This document shows, one piece after another, positions 1 to 7,873 of a DNA stretch of 64,000 nucleotides. A program made the position numbers and the translations under genes. Location of the stretch: NCBI RefSeq assembly GCF_900564155.1, contig NZ_LS999839.1, positions 2,105,097-2,169,096 of the forward strand, written 5' to 3'. Origin of the DNA: Pedobacter schmidteae. GTDB lineage: Bacteria > Bacteroidota > Bacteroidia > Sphingobacteriales > Sphingobacteriaceae. The notes below the pieces were generated by a model. That model ran no database searches. It worked only from the letters and a program-made list of their open reading frames with translations, and was not told where the DNA came from. Each line of letters opens with the position of its first letter. The stretch's first letter is position 1.

Positions 1-412
1 TACTGCTTTAGTTTAAATTAGCAGTAGATTATTTTAGTCTATCGTTTGCGAACCTATGTGTGATAAAATACTGCTTTTGTAACTGTTAGCAGTGTTTTAT
101 TACTAATTCCAGAATTTGATGATCTTTTAAACTATTACCCATGATGGAAAACATAAAAAATGCCGACCCAAATCGATTACATGACATCTGCATAAACCAT
201 GCATCATTGCCCCCTTGTCGCCAAACTTAGGTTGATTCCCTTTAGTGTATATAGTCAATTAATTATATTTAAATTTTAACCTGGCGAAATGGGGTTAATC
301 ATTTTAGTTTTTCCACTAGGGACTGTTTTTATATGAACAACTGTAAAATACTTGCTTTTGATTTGCTCTATCTTCTACGATTTGAATACCTCTAATTGTT
401 TTTATTCGTTAG
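1..412. other. Gene-free left edge
   Basis: No coding region longer than about 30 codons can be supported here, and no RNA gene is recognisable. The stretch is AT-rich and lies directly upstream of a damaged serine recombinase gene, so it may be part of the same mobile-element remnant. I see no convincing attachment-site repeat in it. Confidence 0.4.
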
Positions 413-1131
413 ATGGTTGAAAACAAATGTTTTAACGTTATGAAATCAGCTTATCTATACGTTCGCGTGAGTACCGACGAACAGAAAAGAAAGGGCTACT
501 CATTGCCCGAACAGGAGGATCGATTGTTCAAGTATTGTGAATCCAACAATATACATGTTAAAGGAGTTTACAGGGAAGACTTTTCGGCAAAGAACTTCAA
601 CCGGCCCGAATGGAAACAACTTGTATTGGCGGTCAAAAAAGAACGTACCAAAGAAGAAAAGAATATCTTATTCATCAAGTGGGATAGGTTTAGTCGTAAC
701 ATACAATATGCCTACGAGATGATCGGTATATTACGGAAGTACAATACCAAGGCAATGGCCATCGATCAGCCTGTCGATCTCGATATTCCGGAGAGTTCGG
801 TAATGCTTGCCGTCTACCTTTCCGTCCCGGAAGCGGAAAATACGAGGCGTGCCCTTAATACTGCAAATGGAATGCGTAGAGCTCGGCAGATGGGGCGACA
901 TCCGAACAAGGCCCCAATGGGATTTGTAAACCTTACTGGGATTGACGGGAAAAAGTTTATCGCACCAAAGCAGCCCGAAGCGAGTGTTGTCAGATGGATT
1001 TTTCTTCAGCGGATAAAAAGCACCTTGCTAAGCTTCTTCCGCCAACCAATGTGAACTTTCAAACGGGCGAACTTTCCTTGGAACTAATTGGTGCATTGTC
1101 AAAAATATTGGTGTTGAACAAAAATGGCTAA
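413..1131 (+). pseudogene. Serine site-specific recombinase, internally deleted remnant
   Basis: The first reading frame (413-1054, start probably the second ATG at 440) gives a resolvase/invertase catalytic domain. It opens with AYLYVRVSTDEQ, which carries the nucleophilic serine of the family, followed by the conserved IKWDRFSRN block and a helix rich in E and R. Relatives in Bacteroidota are usually about 500 residues with a recombinase and zinc-ribbon C-terminal part. Here the frame becomes unrelated sequence after about residue 193 and stops at 213 aa. From 994 a different frame reads through KKHLAKLLPPTNVNFQTGEL to a stop at 1129-1131, which looks like the natural C-terminal tail of the same protein. 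The middle of the gene therefore seems to be deleted with a frame change, and the product is very unlikely to be active. Confidence 0.75.
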
Positions 1132-1139
1132 TTATACAG

Positions 1140-1337
1140 ATGAACTTTATAGAAAGGAAGATTTCGGTCAAGCGGGCAATTCTCATTTTGGCCAAAAGTG
1201 GTATTGAGGTGGATGATAGTGAGGCTAGTATCATCTTGGATTTTCTTTACTTGATAGCAAAGAACTATAGTAAGAACGAAGAAGCGGAAAACACCCATAA
1301 CCCGAAGGAGAAATCGAACTCGCTAAAATCGACGTAG
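1140..1337 (+). CDS. Small hypothetical protein next to recombinase remnant
   Basis: A 65-residue product that begins 8 bp after the recombinase tail stops, which suggests the two were once cotranscribed. The N-terminal 45 residues form a plausible helical unit (ILILAKSGIEVDDSEASIIL followed by DFLYLIAKNY), and the tail is polar and rich in E, K and N. Small proteins of this style are found beside integrases and recombinases in Bacteroidota, but I cannot assign a function. It may be intact, because the frame is uninterrupted and charged residues are distributed as in a real protein. Confidence 0.5.
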   Translation: MNFIERKISVKRAILILAKSGIEVDDSEASIILDFLYLIAKNYSKNEEAENTHNPKEKSNSLKST

Positions 1338-1672
1338 ATATGTTCTTAATGCAATTTTTTAGACTCTTTTGGATAAAAGTCTAGGAGGTTTTTTAGCGAT
1401 TGTCGAACACGATTTGGCCGGATGATAACAGTTTGGGCCACAGGTTTTTATTGGCGTAAAAAAAGGAAACAACCTATGTGGGTTGTTTCCTTAAGTAGGT
1501 CGAGCTGCAATTTGTCGAACCTTTATGATCATTGCGAAGCGGTGGTTAATTTTGAGAAAGTGATAAAAAATCGACTTCCTGGACAATATCGAAGCAAAAA
1601 AAACTTAGGAGCAAAACTTTAAAAATAAGTGGTTATTTATTAGCGCTCCCTAAAAATGTTTGAATCTATCTT
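1338..1672. other. Intergenic region with a minus-strand terminator
   Basis: Between the small ORF and the end of the deiminase gene. It contains a perfect inverted repeat (annotated separately) and no supported gene. A 66-codon plus-strand frame at 1422-1622 runs through the hairpin, has no recognisable domain, and is not called. Confidence 0.5.
1458..1492 (-). terminator. Rho-independent terminator for the deiminase gene
   Basis: A 12-bp perfect stem (AAGGAAACAACC at 1463-1474 and its complement at 1481-1492) with a 6-nt loop. On the minus strand it is followed by a run of seven T residues (complement of 1458-1464). It lies about 180 bp beyond the stop codon of the minus-strand gene that ends at 1673. 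Confidence 0.7.
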
Positions 1673-2791
1673 TTATTGAGGTTGTTGTTGAGTTACACAA
1701 TGTATCATTCCGCCATTTGCATACAAATTTCTCACGTCTATTCCTACTACAGTTCTATTGGGATATAGATTTTGTATAATTTTGTTTGCTACAGCATCAT
1801 TAGGATCATTATAATTAGGAACTAGTACCTTTTTATTTGCTATATAATAATTTACATAAGACCCTTTGTAACCCAGTTTTTTTCCATAGGCTGTTTCTAC
1901 GTTATTTTGAGTTAGTGGAAGCTTAACGATATTGTAACGTGACGCATTTTTATCAGTAGCAGCATAAAGCGTAGCGATGTCTTCTTCAGGAACTTGCCAA
2001 TCTAATAAATCATCGTGATTCATTGTTATTAGGGTGGTATTATTAGCAAATCTTGCAAATCCATCTATATGCATATCGGTGATTTCTAGACCAGCTTTTC
2101 CTTTTAGCCAAATAAATTTGGTTACGCCTAGATATTTAGTGAAAATAGCTTCCGCCTGTGCTTGTGTCATATCTGGATTTCTATTGTTGTTCAGGATCGC
2201 ACTTTTTGTCGCCAATAAGGTTCCACTTCCATCAATTTCAATAGCCCCCCCTTCATTTATCATAACACCGTTCAGATTAACTTTTTCGATGTTTTGATCA
2301 TTAGCGATTTTTGCAGGAATGAGGTCACAGTTTTGATGATCTGCTTTTTTACCCCAACCATTAAACCCCCAATCCTCTATAACCAGCTGCCCTTTATTGT
2401 CTTTTACATAGATTGGCCCATTATCTCTTACCCAAACATCATCAGTTGGGTAAATTTTAAAATCTATATTGGTTAAGGGGATGCTGGCATTAGTGAGCAA
2501 GCCAGTAATCCTGGTCTTTTCTACTTCATCGTAGGCAATAATATGGACTTTTTCACTTTCTACTAATACCTGCGTCATTTTGGTCCATGTTGCGTCTAAC
2601 CTATTGCGATAGGTAATGCCATATTGATACTGATGGGGCCATTGAAGCCATGTACCTTCATGTGGTGCTGATTCTTCAGGCATTCTATAAATTACTGTAG
2701 TATCAGTTGGTTGAGTATCTTCTTCATTTTTTTGACAAGAAGAGAAAATAGTTATTAGTGATATCATTAAGAATAGCATTTTGTTCATCAT
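1673..2791 (-). CDS. Agmatine deiminase / peptidyl-arginine deiminase family lipoprotein
   Basis: A 372-residue member of the guanidino-group-modifying deiminase family, which hydrolyses agmatine (or an arginine side chain) to a carbamoyl product and ammonia. The N-terminus has a signal peptide and lipobox ending in FSSC at about residue 19, so the protein should be an exported lipoprotein, unlike cytoplasmic AguA. Family motifs are intact: TDDVWVRDNGP, NEGGAIEIDG, the DMHIDGFAR His/Asp pair, and the C-terminal GGMIHCVTQQ with the probable nucleophile Cys365. It stands alone between a terminator and a convergent-in-function AraC gene upstream. A damaged copy of its 3' end lies near 32.6 kb. 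Substrate (free agmatine or protein arginine) cannot be settled from sequence. Confidence 0.85.
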   Translation of the reverse strand: MMNKMLFLMISLITIFSSCQKNEEDTQPTDTTVIYRMPEESAPHEGTWLQWPHQYQYGITYRNRLDATWTKMTQVLVESEKVHIIAYDEVEKTRITGLLTNASIPLTNIDFKIYPTDDVWVRDNGPIYVKDNKGQLVIEDWGFNGWGKKADHQNCDLIPAKIANDQNIEKVNLNGVMINEGGAIEIDGSGTLLATKSAILNNNRNPDMTQAQAEAIFTKYLGVTKFIWLKGKAGLEITDMHIDGFARFANNTTLITMNHDDLLDWQVPEEDIATLYAATDKNASRYNIVKLPLTQNNVETAYGKKLGYKGSYVNYYIANKKVLVPNYNDPNDAVANKIIQNLYPNRTVVGIDVRNLYANGGMIHCVTQQQPQ

Positions 2792-2861
2792 TATAGTTTG
2801 GAATTATTTTTTACACAAAGTAATCGATAAAATAAATCGATCTATTGTCCAAAATTGACAA

Positions 2862-3701
2862 CTATTTTTTTTTGATTGGAACAAGAATTTCTGTGATATA
2901 GTCATCTATATTTTCCGTATTGTAATCATTTTTTACATAATGTTCTATAATCGGAGTACTATCAAATTCTAGAGTAGAGTTAAAAAGCCAGTCTTTATAA
3001 ATTCGCCTGTATGTATCTTCAATTAAACTATAACTACCTTTATGAATATATTTAGCATACTTACAGCCAAGTATATATGTTGAAAAGAATTCTTTATTTG
3101 CAGGATCTTTATCTATACATGCTTCATACCTGCATTTTAACATATCCGTAACCAGAGGTTGATCAACTATGATTCCGAAGTATTCTATTGTACCTTTTTT
3201 TTCAATAATAGCATCAATTTTATCCCATAATAACTCTATCTCAGTGCTGTTGTAGTTTTTTGTTTGGATTCCGATATAAAACACTTTGATTTCTTTAAAA
3301 AACACTACCTCGCAATCTATATTTTTACTTTCTTCATGATAATCGTTAATAAAGCTTTTGAAAGTGTCTTTTTTCCCCAGCCTGGCTTTAATCGGTGAAA
3401 TATTAAACTGTTTTTTAAATGATTTAGAAAAAGATTGCAGACTATCAAAACCTACTGAATAGGAAATTTCGGTAATTGAATCACTGGTATAGATTAGTTT
3501 CTTATAAGCATTTTCAAGTTTCAATCTTTTTTGAAATGCTCCTAATGACTCATTGAAGATGTTTTTAAATACTCGTTGGGCATTCCTGTAAGAATAATTA
3601 GATAATTGTTCCAATTTTTGAATCGAAATGTCTTCATTGTAATTTTCTTCAATGTATTTGATTATATGTTGAATTTTTTCTAACCCCATATCAATGGTCA
3701 T
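2862..3701 (-). CDS. AraC-family regulator with GyrI-like effector domain
   Basis: A 279-residue transcription regulator with the AraC helix-turn-helix pair at the N-terminus (about residues 8-105, including ITEISYSVGFDSLQSFSKSF and the FNISPIKAR end of the domain). A C-terminal effector-binding domain of the GyrI/Rob type follows (about 120-279), with the typical VFYIGIQTKNY strand and a closing ITEILVPIKK. This order (HTH first) is the Rob/SoxS-like architecture, in which the C-terminal domain binds small hydrophobic ligands. The start at 3701 may be one or two codons long, since MGLEKIQ four residues later is also possible. It lies 70 bp upstream of the deiminase gene in the same direction and could control it. 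A decayed copy of part of this gene lies at 32711-33137. Confidence 0.85.
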   Translation of the reverse strand: MTIDMGLEKIQHIIKYIEENYNEDISIQKLEQLSNYSYRNAQRVFKNIFNESLGAFQKRLKLENAYKKLIYTSDSITEISYSVGFDSLQSFSKSFKKQFNISPIKARLGKKDTFKSFINDYHEESKNIDCEVVFFKEIKVFYIGIQTKNYNSTEIELLWDKIDAIIEKKGTIEYFGIIVDQPLVTDMLKCRYEACIDKDPANKEFFSTYILGCKYAKYIHKGSYSLIEDTYRRIYKDWLFNSTLEFDSTPIIEHYVKNDYNTENIDDYITEILVPIKKK

Positions 3702-4060
3702 TATTGATGATTACAGTTGTTATCTTGTTAGGGGAGCATTGAGCATAGCTGATCAAATGTAAGTAGTTTCTTTTAAATTATTGTGCACTTTAATAACAGT
3801 ACTTTCCTCTCTTCTAAAATGTTGTATCTTTTTGTTTACACATATTATTTGTTCAAATACTAATTATAAAGCAGAAACACTATTTTTCATCATATTATTT
3901 AAATCTGCTGCATAATTGTCAAATTCCACATTATGTTTGAATTGGACTATTGGGATTTTCATATATAGTTCTCTATTCAACGATATTTTCCGGGCATTTA
4001 ACCCAGAAAATATCGTTTAGCTTAGAAATATTTTATTCAGCAATTGAGTTAGGGCGCCGT
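3702..4060. other. Intergenic region
   Basis: AT-rich spacer between the AraC gene start and the end of the PKD-like lipoprotein gene. It holds the terminator hairpin at 3979-4017 and presumably the AraC promoter. No other feature is supported. Confidence 0.5.
3979..4017 (-). terminator. Hairpin terminator of SusCD locus 1
   Basis: An inverted repeat with 16-nt arms (3979-3994 and 4002-4017, one C/T mismatch that allows a G-U pair) and a 7-nt loop. It begins 43 bp after the last gene of the locus stops at 4061. There is no long T run after the stem, so efficiency is uncertain. Confidence 0.55.
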
Positions 4061-5587
4061 TTAATGGGAAGGCTGATAAGTACTATTCACAACGGAAGGT
4101 GTGATAAATATAGCATCATTAGCTGAACCTTGTCCTTCCAATATTATACTTGGTGTGGCCAATAGATTACCCGAAGATTTGTTAAACATGCGTATCTGAT
4201 AATTGCTGCCTTTTTTTGTTCCCACCATAACAAAATTGTACGCATAGGGTGCCTTCGTGTATTTACGATGACGGATAAAAGTAATTTCCTGATCTACAGG
4301 CACTGTATATTGCAGTTGTTCAAATTTGTTGGATAAATTCCGGGACCAAACCTGATGACCAATTACAAAATAAATGATGTCTTCATCGGAATCGTTGAGG
4401 GCATATTTCGTAGCATTATAGATTTTATCTGACGGGCTTAAAACTTGAGGCACCATGTTTATTGCCGTAGGTGCCCCTGTTATTGCTACTAAATGTCTGA
4501 GGCTGGAATCAGTTTTATCCTGGAATATAGCATATCCGGTAAATGGGCTCTGCGTTTTCTGTGCCATATAAATCAACTTTTTATTGTTGTTATTGGCACT
4601 CATTTTGGAATCCTTACCATCAACGACAGGTGTCATTACAGTATTGGTGGGTGAGCTTGTTAAAAAAGAGCTACTTATTTCATCAAAAAAATACGGCTTC
4701 GCCGAACTGCCCGAGATGAAATATTTACTCAACTGATAAGGGGTATTGGCATTATCCCTCATCTGGACAGAGGCAAACTTTCCTTCATTTGGTGAAAATG
4801 AATAAATGCTATGTATCTTACCATCGTTTAAAAAATAGTAGGCTAATGAACCTAGCGTAATAAATCCTGGTTTCCGAATTACTGGAGTTGAATAAAATAA
4901 GTTATTGTAATTACCAAGTTCCTTTAGTGTATTAATACTTGTTACTGAAACGTCGCGTTCGGACGTTAGAAATAATGCCCTTGTATCTACCATAGATCCA
5001 TTGTCCGGACTCTGAAAATTGGTAACGAAACAGAAATTGCCGACTTTTCCGTCTAACTTTCTCCCATTTCTTTCACTAAAAATATTGCTCAGTCTTTTTT
5101 CTGGTATATTTTCATTTGCCGCAACTGTAAAAAAATCAATATCCGTCTTATCTGCTTCATCTTTTGCGACATACCATCCTGTTGTGAACTGAGTCACTAC
5201 ATTTAATGTGGTAGTCGTACTTGTAGTCAGCCCCGTTTTTTTATTCTTTGCAGAGAAATACAATATCCAGGGTTTGGCCGCTTGTGTAACCAGGTAATCA
5301 ATTTTTAAATCTCTTCCAATTGTATCCATTTTTTTTGCAGGAGCAATGAGTGGCACATTAGGATCATAAATGCCCCATGTATATTCAAAATCCGCATCTG
5401 GAAAAGATGAACTTACCGTTGGGCTGATACTGATTTTTCCATCCATTGATAAACGTTCGTAGGAGCTGTTAATTCCGGTGATGGTAATTTTTTCAAGTGG
5501 AGTATAGTCATAGTTCCCCTTATCCTTATAACAGGAAGAACTTAAAATTATAATTATGGAGAACATCAAAGTATGTAGTGGTTTCAT
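4061..5587 (-). CDS. PKD-like family surface lipoprotein
   Basis: About 508 residues from the preferred start at 5587, 17 bp after the DUF4843 gene stops. The frame is open back to 5635, but only the internal Met gives a clean lipoprotein signal (MKPLHTLMFSIIIILSSSCY). The mature part starts with the short YKDKGNYDY motif, then a PKD-like beta-sandwich (about residues 28-130, with FEYTWGIYD), then a propeller-like C-terminal portion of repeated beta strands. Proteins of this family are encoded beside DUF4843 and SusCD genes in Sphingobacteriaceae and Bacteroidaceae and probably bind substrate at the cell surface. It is the last gene of locus 1, followed by a terminator. Confidence 0.75.
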   Translation of the reverse strand: MKPLHTLMFSIIIILSSSCYKDKGNYDYTPLEKITITGINSSYERLSMDGKISISPTVSSSFPDADFEYTWGIYDPNVPLIAPAKKMDTIGRDLKIDYLVTQAAKPWILYFSAKNKKTGLTTSTTTTLNVVTQFTTGWYVAKDEADKTDIDFFTVAANENIPEKRLSNIFSERNGRKLDGKVGNFCFVTNFQSPDNGSMVDTRALFLTSERDVSVTSINTLKELGNYNNLFYSTPVIRKPGFITLGSLAYYFLNDGKIHSIYSFSPNEGKFASVQMRDNANTPYQLSKYFISGSSAKPYFFDEISSSFLTSSPTNTVMTPVVDGKDSKMSANNNNKKLIYMAQKTQSPFTGYAIFQDKTDSSLRHLVAITGAPTAINMVPQVLSPSDKIYNATKYALNDSDEDIIYFVIGHQVWSRNLSNKFEQLQYTVPVDQEITFIRHRKYTKAPYAYNFVMVGTKKGSNYQIRMFNKSSGNLLATPSIILEGQGSANDAIFITPSVVNSTYQPSH

Positions 5588-5603
5588 GTTTCTGTTTTTT
5601 AGG

Positions 5604-6374
5604 TTAAGGAATAATAACCAGCTCTTTAAACTCATCCATTAAGGGGCTGGTTGGATGAGCATTATTATAATTGGTAAGTGCAGTTTTAAGTACGCCCTGC
5701 CAGTAAACAAGCGATGTGGCGTTATTTTTAACGATTGTTATAAAATCCTGGTCCCAGCGTTCACCAGTCTGCTCAATCATAAAGCGATGTTTAACCACGC
5801 TATATTTACCAAAATAGGATGAAGTCAAAAAGGCTGTCCATGCTGCCGGCTGACTCAGACGGTCCGTTAACTCTATTTTACGCCAGGTATATTCTGGTTC
5901 CCCAACTTTAAATTCTTCATTGTCAGCAATATTAATTTTTAAGGTTACCGTTTTTGTTTTTAAAGATGGATCCCTAAGCAAAACGATCGGAACACGAGCA
6001 TGGCTTTCTCCGGCCTTAATTTTATATTTTCCTGCAATAGAAGAATTGGCAAAATCCTGATAATGTGTTCCGGGAATTGCATCTTCCAAACCGTTTGTTC
6101 GGATTTGCTCCAGTTTAAAGTTCCTATCTTTTGCTGAAACCTTACCAATAGCATAGATATCGAAAAAGACTGTATCCTGCGCTGCATCAGTGTAAGCAAA
6201 AGAGTAAGGCTTTAATGTATCTGCTAAATTATAAGATGACTGATATATTTTGGACCGCTCAGGGCCGAATTGTATACGGGCTGCCCCCTCATAAAGAAGG
6301 TACTTGTCATTTTTACAGGATATGAAGAGTGCTGCAAAGACCATCAGCACGGCAAAGTGTTTTAATGAATACAT
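5604..6374 (-). CDS. DUF4843 domain-containing lipoprotein
   Basis: A 256-residue exported lipoprotein with signal peptide and lipobox (LFISCKND, Cys near residue 20). The region after it, with YEGAARIQFGPE, a strand-rich middle containing DTVFFDIYAIG, and the C-terminal SSYFGKYSVVKHRFM stretch, fits the DUF4843 family. These proteins are almost always encoded directly after susD and before a PKD-like lipoprotein, as here. Spacing to susD is only 12 bp, so it belongs to the same transcript. A role as an accessory surface glycan- or peptide-binding protein is inferred from context only. Confidence 0.78.
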   Translation of the reverse strand: MYSLKHFAVLMVFAALFISCKNDKYLLYEGAARIQFGPERSKIYQSSYNLADTLKPYSFAYTDAAQDTVFFDIYAIGKVSAKDRNFKLEQIRTNGLEDAIPGTHYQDFANSSIAGKYKIKAGESHARVPIVLLRDPSLKTKTVTLKINIADNEEFKVGEPEYTWRKIELTDRLSQPAAWTAFLTSSYFGKYSVVKHRFMIEQTGERWDQDFITIVKNNATSLVYWQGVLKTALTNYNNAHPTSPLMDEFKELVIIP

Positions 6375-6386
6375 AGTTCTAACTGA

Positions 6387-7841
6387 TTAATAGGTTTTTA
6401 CTAGTTCGCCCTGTGGCAATGGCACGATGTAATTGATATTAACCCCTGAAGGAGTCCATAATACGCTTGATTCAGGAGCATTTAACCGTTTGTACAAAAA
6501 GAAAGCCTGTCCTTCAGCATAAAACTCTTTTCTGTACTCTGGCAGCAGTATTGCCTGAACCTGATTGAGTTCTGTTGGCAATGGCGTATTTACAATATTT
6601 CTGGCTAGACGATAGGCATTCCAGAAAGTTTGTGCTTCAATCGGCGGAGCAGTTTCAACAGCAATCAGATAAAGTTCGCTAATGCGCAGCATAGGTATCC
6701 TTTTAAAATCGAGTTGAATACTGGATGGGGCCTGGTTAACCTGATACTTGTTGATAATGTAGGTTTTTGACTGATTAAATTGGGTGACCAAACTCCATAG
6801 GTTAGTTTCTCGAATATCTGTTCCTGTATTTCCATACAGCTGGTTCTTCACCATGGTTTCATTGCTGCCCTTTTTTAAAAGGCCACTGCTAAAGATTTTT
6901 GTATAACGGTCATAAAGGTCCCAGTCATACAATCCAAAAATCTGCTCCGCAGTAAGTGCATAATCTTTTGCTGTTAAATCAGCGGCTACGCCCAGTCTGA
7001 ATTTCAAAGTGCCATCAGAATTTTTTGAATCAATTACCTCCCTTGCACATGTATAGGCGTTGCTTCTGTCATTGAACCAGAGGTATATCCTAGCCTGAAC
7101 CGCCTTAACGGCATAATAGTTCATTTTCAGATAGCGGTAAGCCATTAAGTTATCTGCAGGAAGAAAAGGCGCAGTCCCAGGTTTACCCAACTGATCTAAA
7201 GAATAACTTTTGATGGGATCACCCTGCAGTAATTCAGCCGCATCTGAAAGATCGCGCAACAATTGTAATTTGAAATCAGCGAATGAAATCAGCTGGTTCG
7301 GGGATTTTGAAATGGTAACAGGATACGGCAGTATAGCACTGTTATTGGCCATTGCCGGTACAGGGCCAAACAAACGAAGAATATCAAAAAGACAATAGGC
7401 CCGTAATGCCAAACATTCACCTTTAATCTGCTGATATATTCCAGGGGTAGTGAATACATCTTTACGCCGATCTATCTGCCCAAGTATGGCATTAATACTG
7501 GCTGTAGTAGAATAGGCTTGCGCAAAAATGGCCGTCATCCTATTTTGAACCCCAATATCGCTGTAGTTGTAGGCTCCGATTTTCTGTTCTATACTGCCAT
7601 TGGTTACATCCCAATTTGAAACCAACTGTTCAATAGTTGTCATTGTAAGTGCTTCTCCGTAAGCAGTGGTACTTTTCATCTGTATATAGACTCCGCTGAG
7701 TGCATCTTTAAAGCCACCTTCAGAGCTATAAAAATCATCCTGGGTGATATCAGTTCTGGGGTTCACCGTAAGAAATTTTTTGCAGGAGGTAAAGCTGAGA
7801 CAAGCAAGTAGCCCTATAAGGAGATATTTTATTGTGTTCAT
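6387..7841 (-). CDS. SusD/RagB-family nutrient-binding outer-membrane lipoprotein (locus 1)
   Basis: About 484 residues from the start at 7841. An upstream ATG at 7874 overlaps the susC stop as TAATG, but the internal start gives a proper lipoprotein signal (MNTIKYLLIGLLACLSFTSC). After the lipid-anchored Cys comes KKFLTVNPRTDITQDDFY, typical of the family N-terminus. TPR-like helices follow, including ALRAYCLFDILRLFGPVP, with the usual C-terminal block (RIPMLRISELYLIAVE and YRKEFYAEGQAFFLYKRL). SusD proteins form the lid over their SusC partner and capture the substrate, here encoded just upstream. Confidence 0.9.
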   Translation of the reverse strand: MNTIKYLLIGLLACLSFTSCKKFLTVNPRTDITQDDFYSSEGGFKDALSGVYIQMKSTTAYGEALTMTTIEQLVSNWDVTNGSIEQKIGAYNYSDIGVQNRMTAIFAQAYSTTASINAILGQIDRRKDVFTTPGIYQQIKGECLALRAYCLFDILRLFGPVPAMANNSAILPYPVTISKSPNQLISFADFKLQLLRDLSDAAELLQGDPIKSYSLDQLGKPGTAPFLPADNLMAYRYLKMNYYAVKAVQARIYLWFNDRSNAYTCAREVIDSKNSDGTLKFRLGVAADLTAKDYALTAEQIFGLYDWDLYDRYTKIFSSGLLKKGSNETMVKNQLYGNTGTDIRETNLWSLVTQFNQSKTYIINKYQVNQAPSSIQLDFKRIPMLRISELYLIAVETAPPIEAQTFWNAYRLARNIVNTPLPTELNQVQAILLPEYRKEFYAEGQAFFLYKRLNAPESSVLWTPSGVNINYIVPLPQGELVKTY

Positions 7842-7873
7842 CTGAATATTATTTTTAGATCTGAAACTAGACA

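Noticed and set aside
141..230. 29-residue open frame at the left edge
   Set aside because: Too short, no domain and no context support.
1422..1622. 66-codon plus-strand frame
   Set aside because: It runs through a perfect terminator hairpin, has no recognisable domain and no neighbour relationship; treated as chance.
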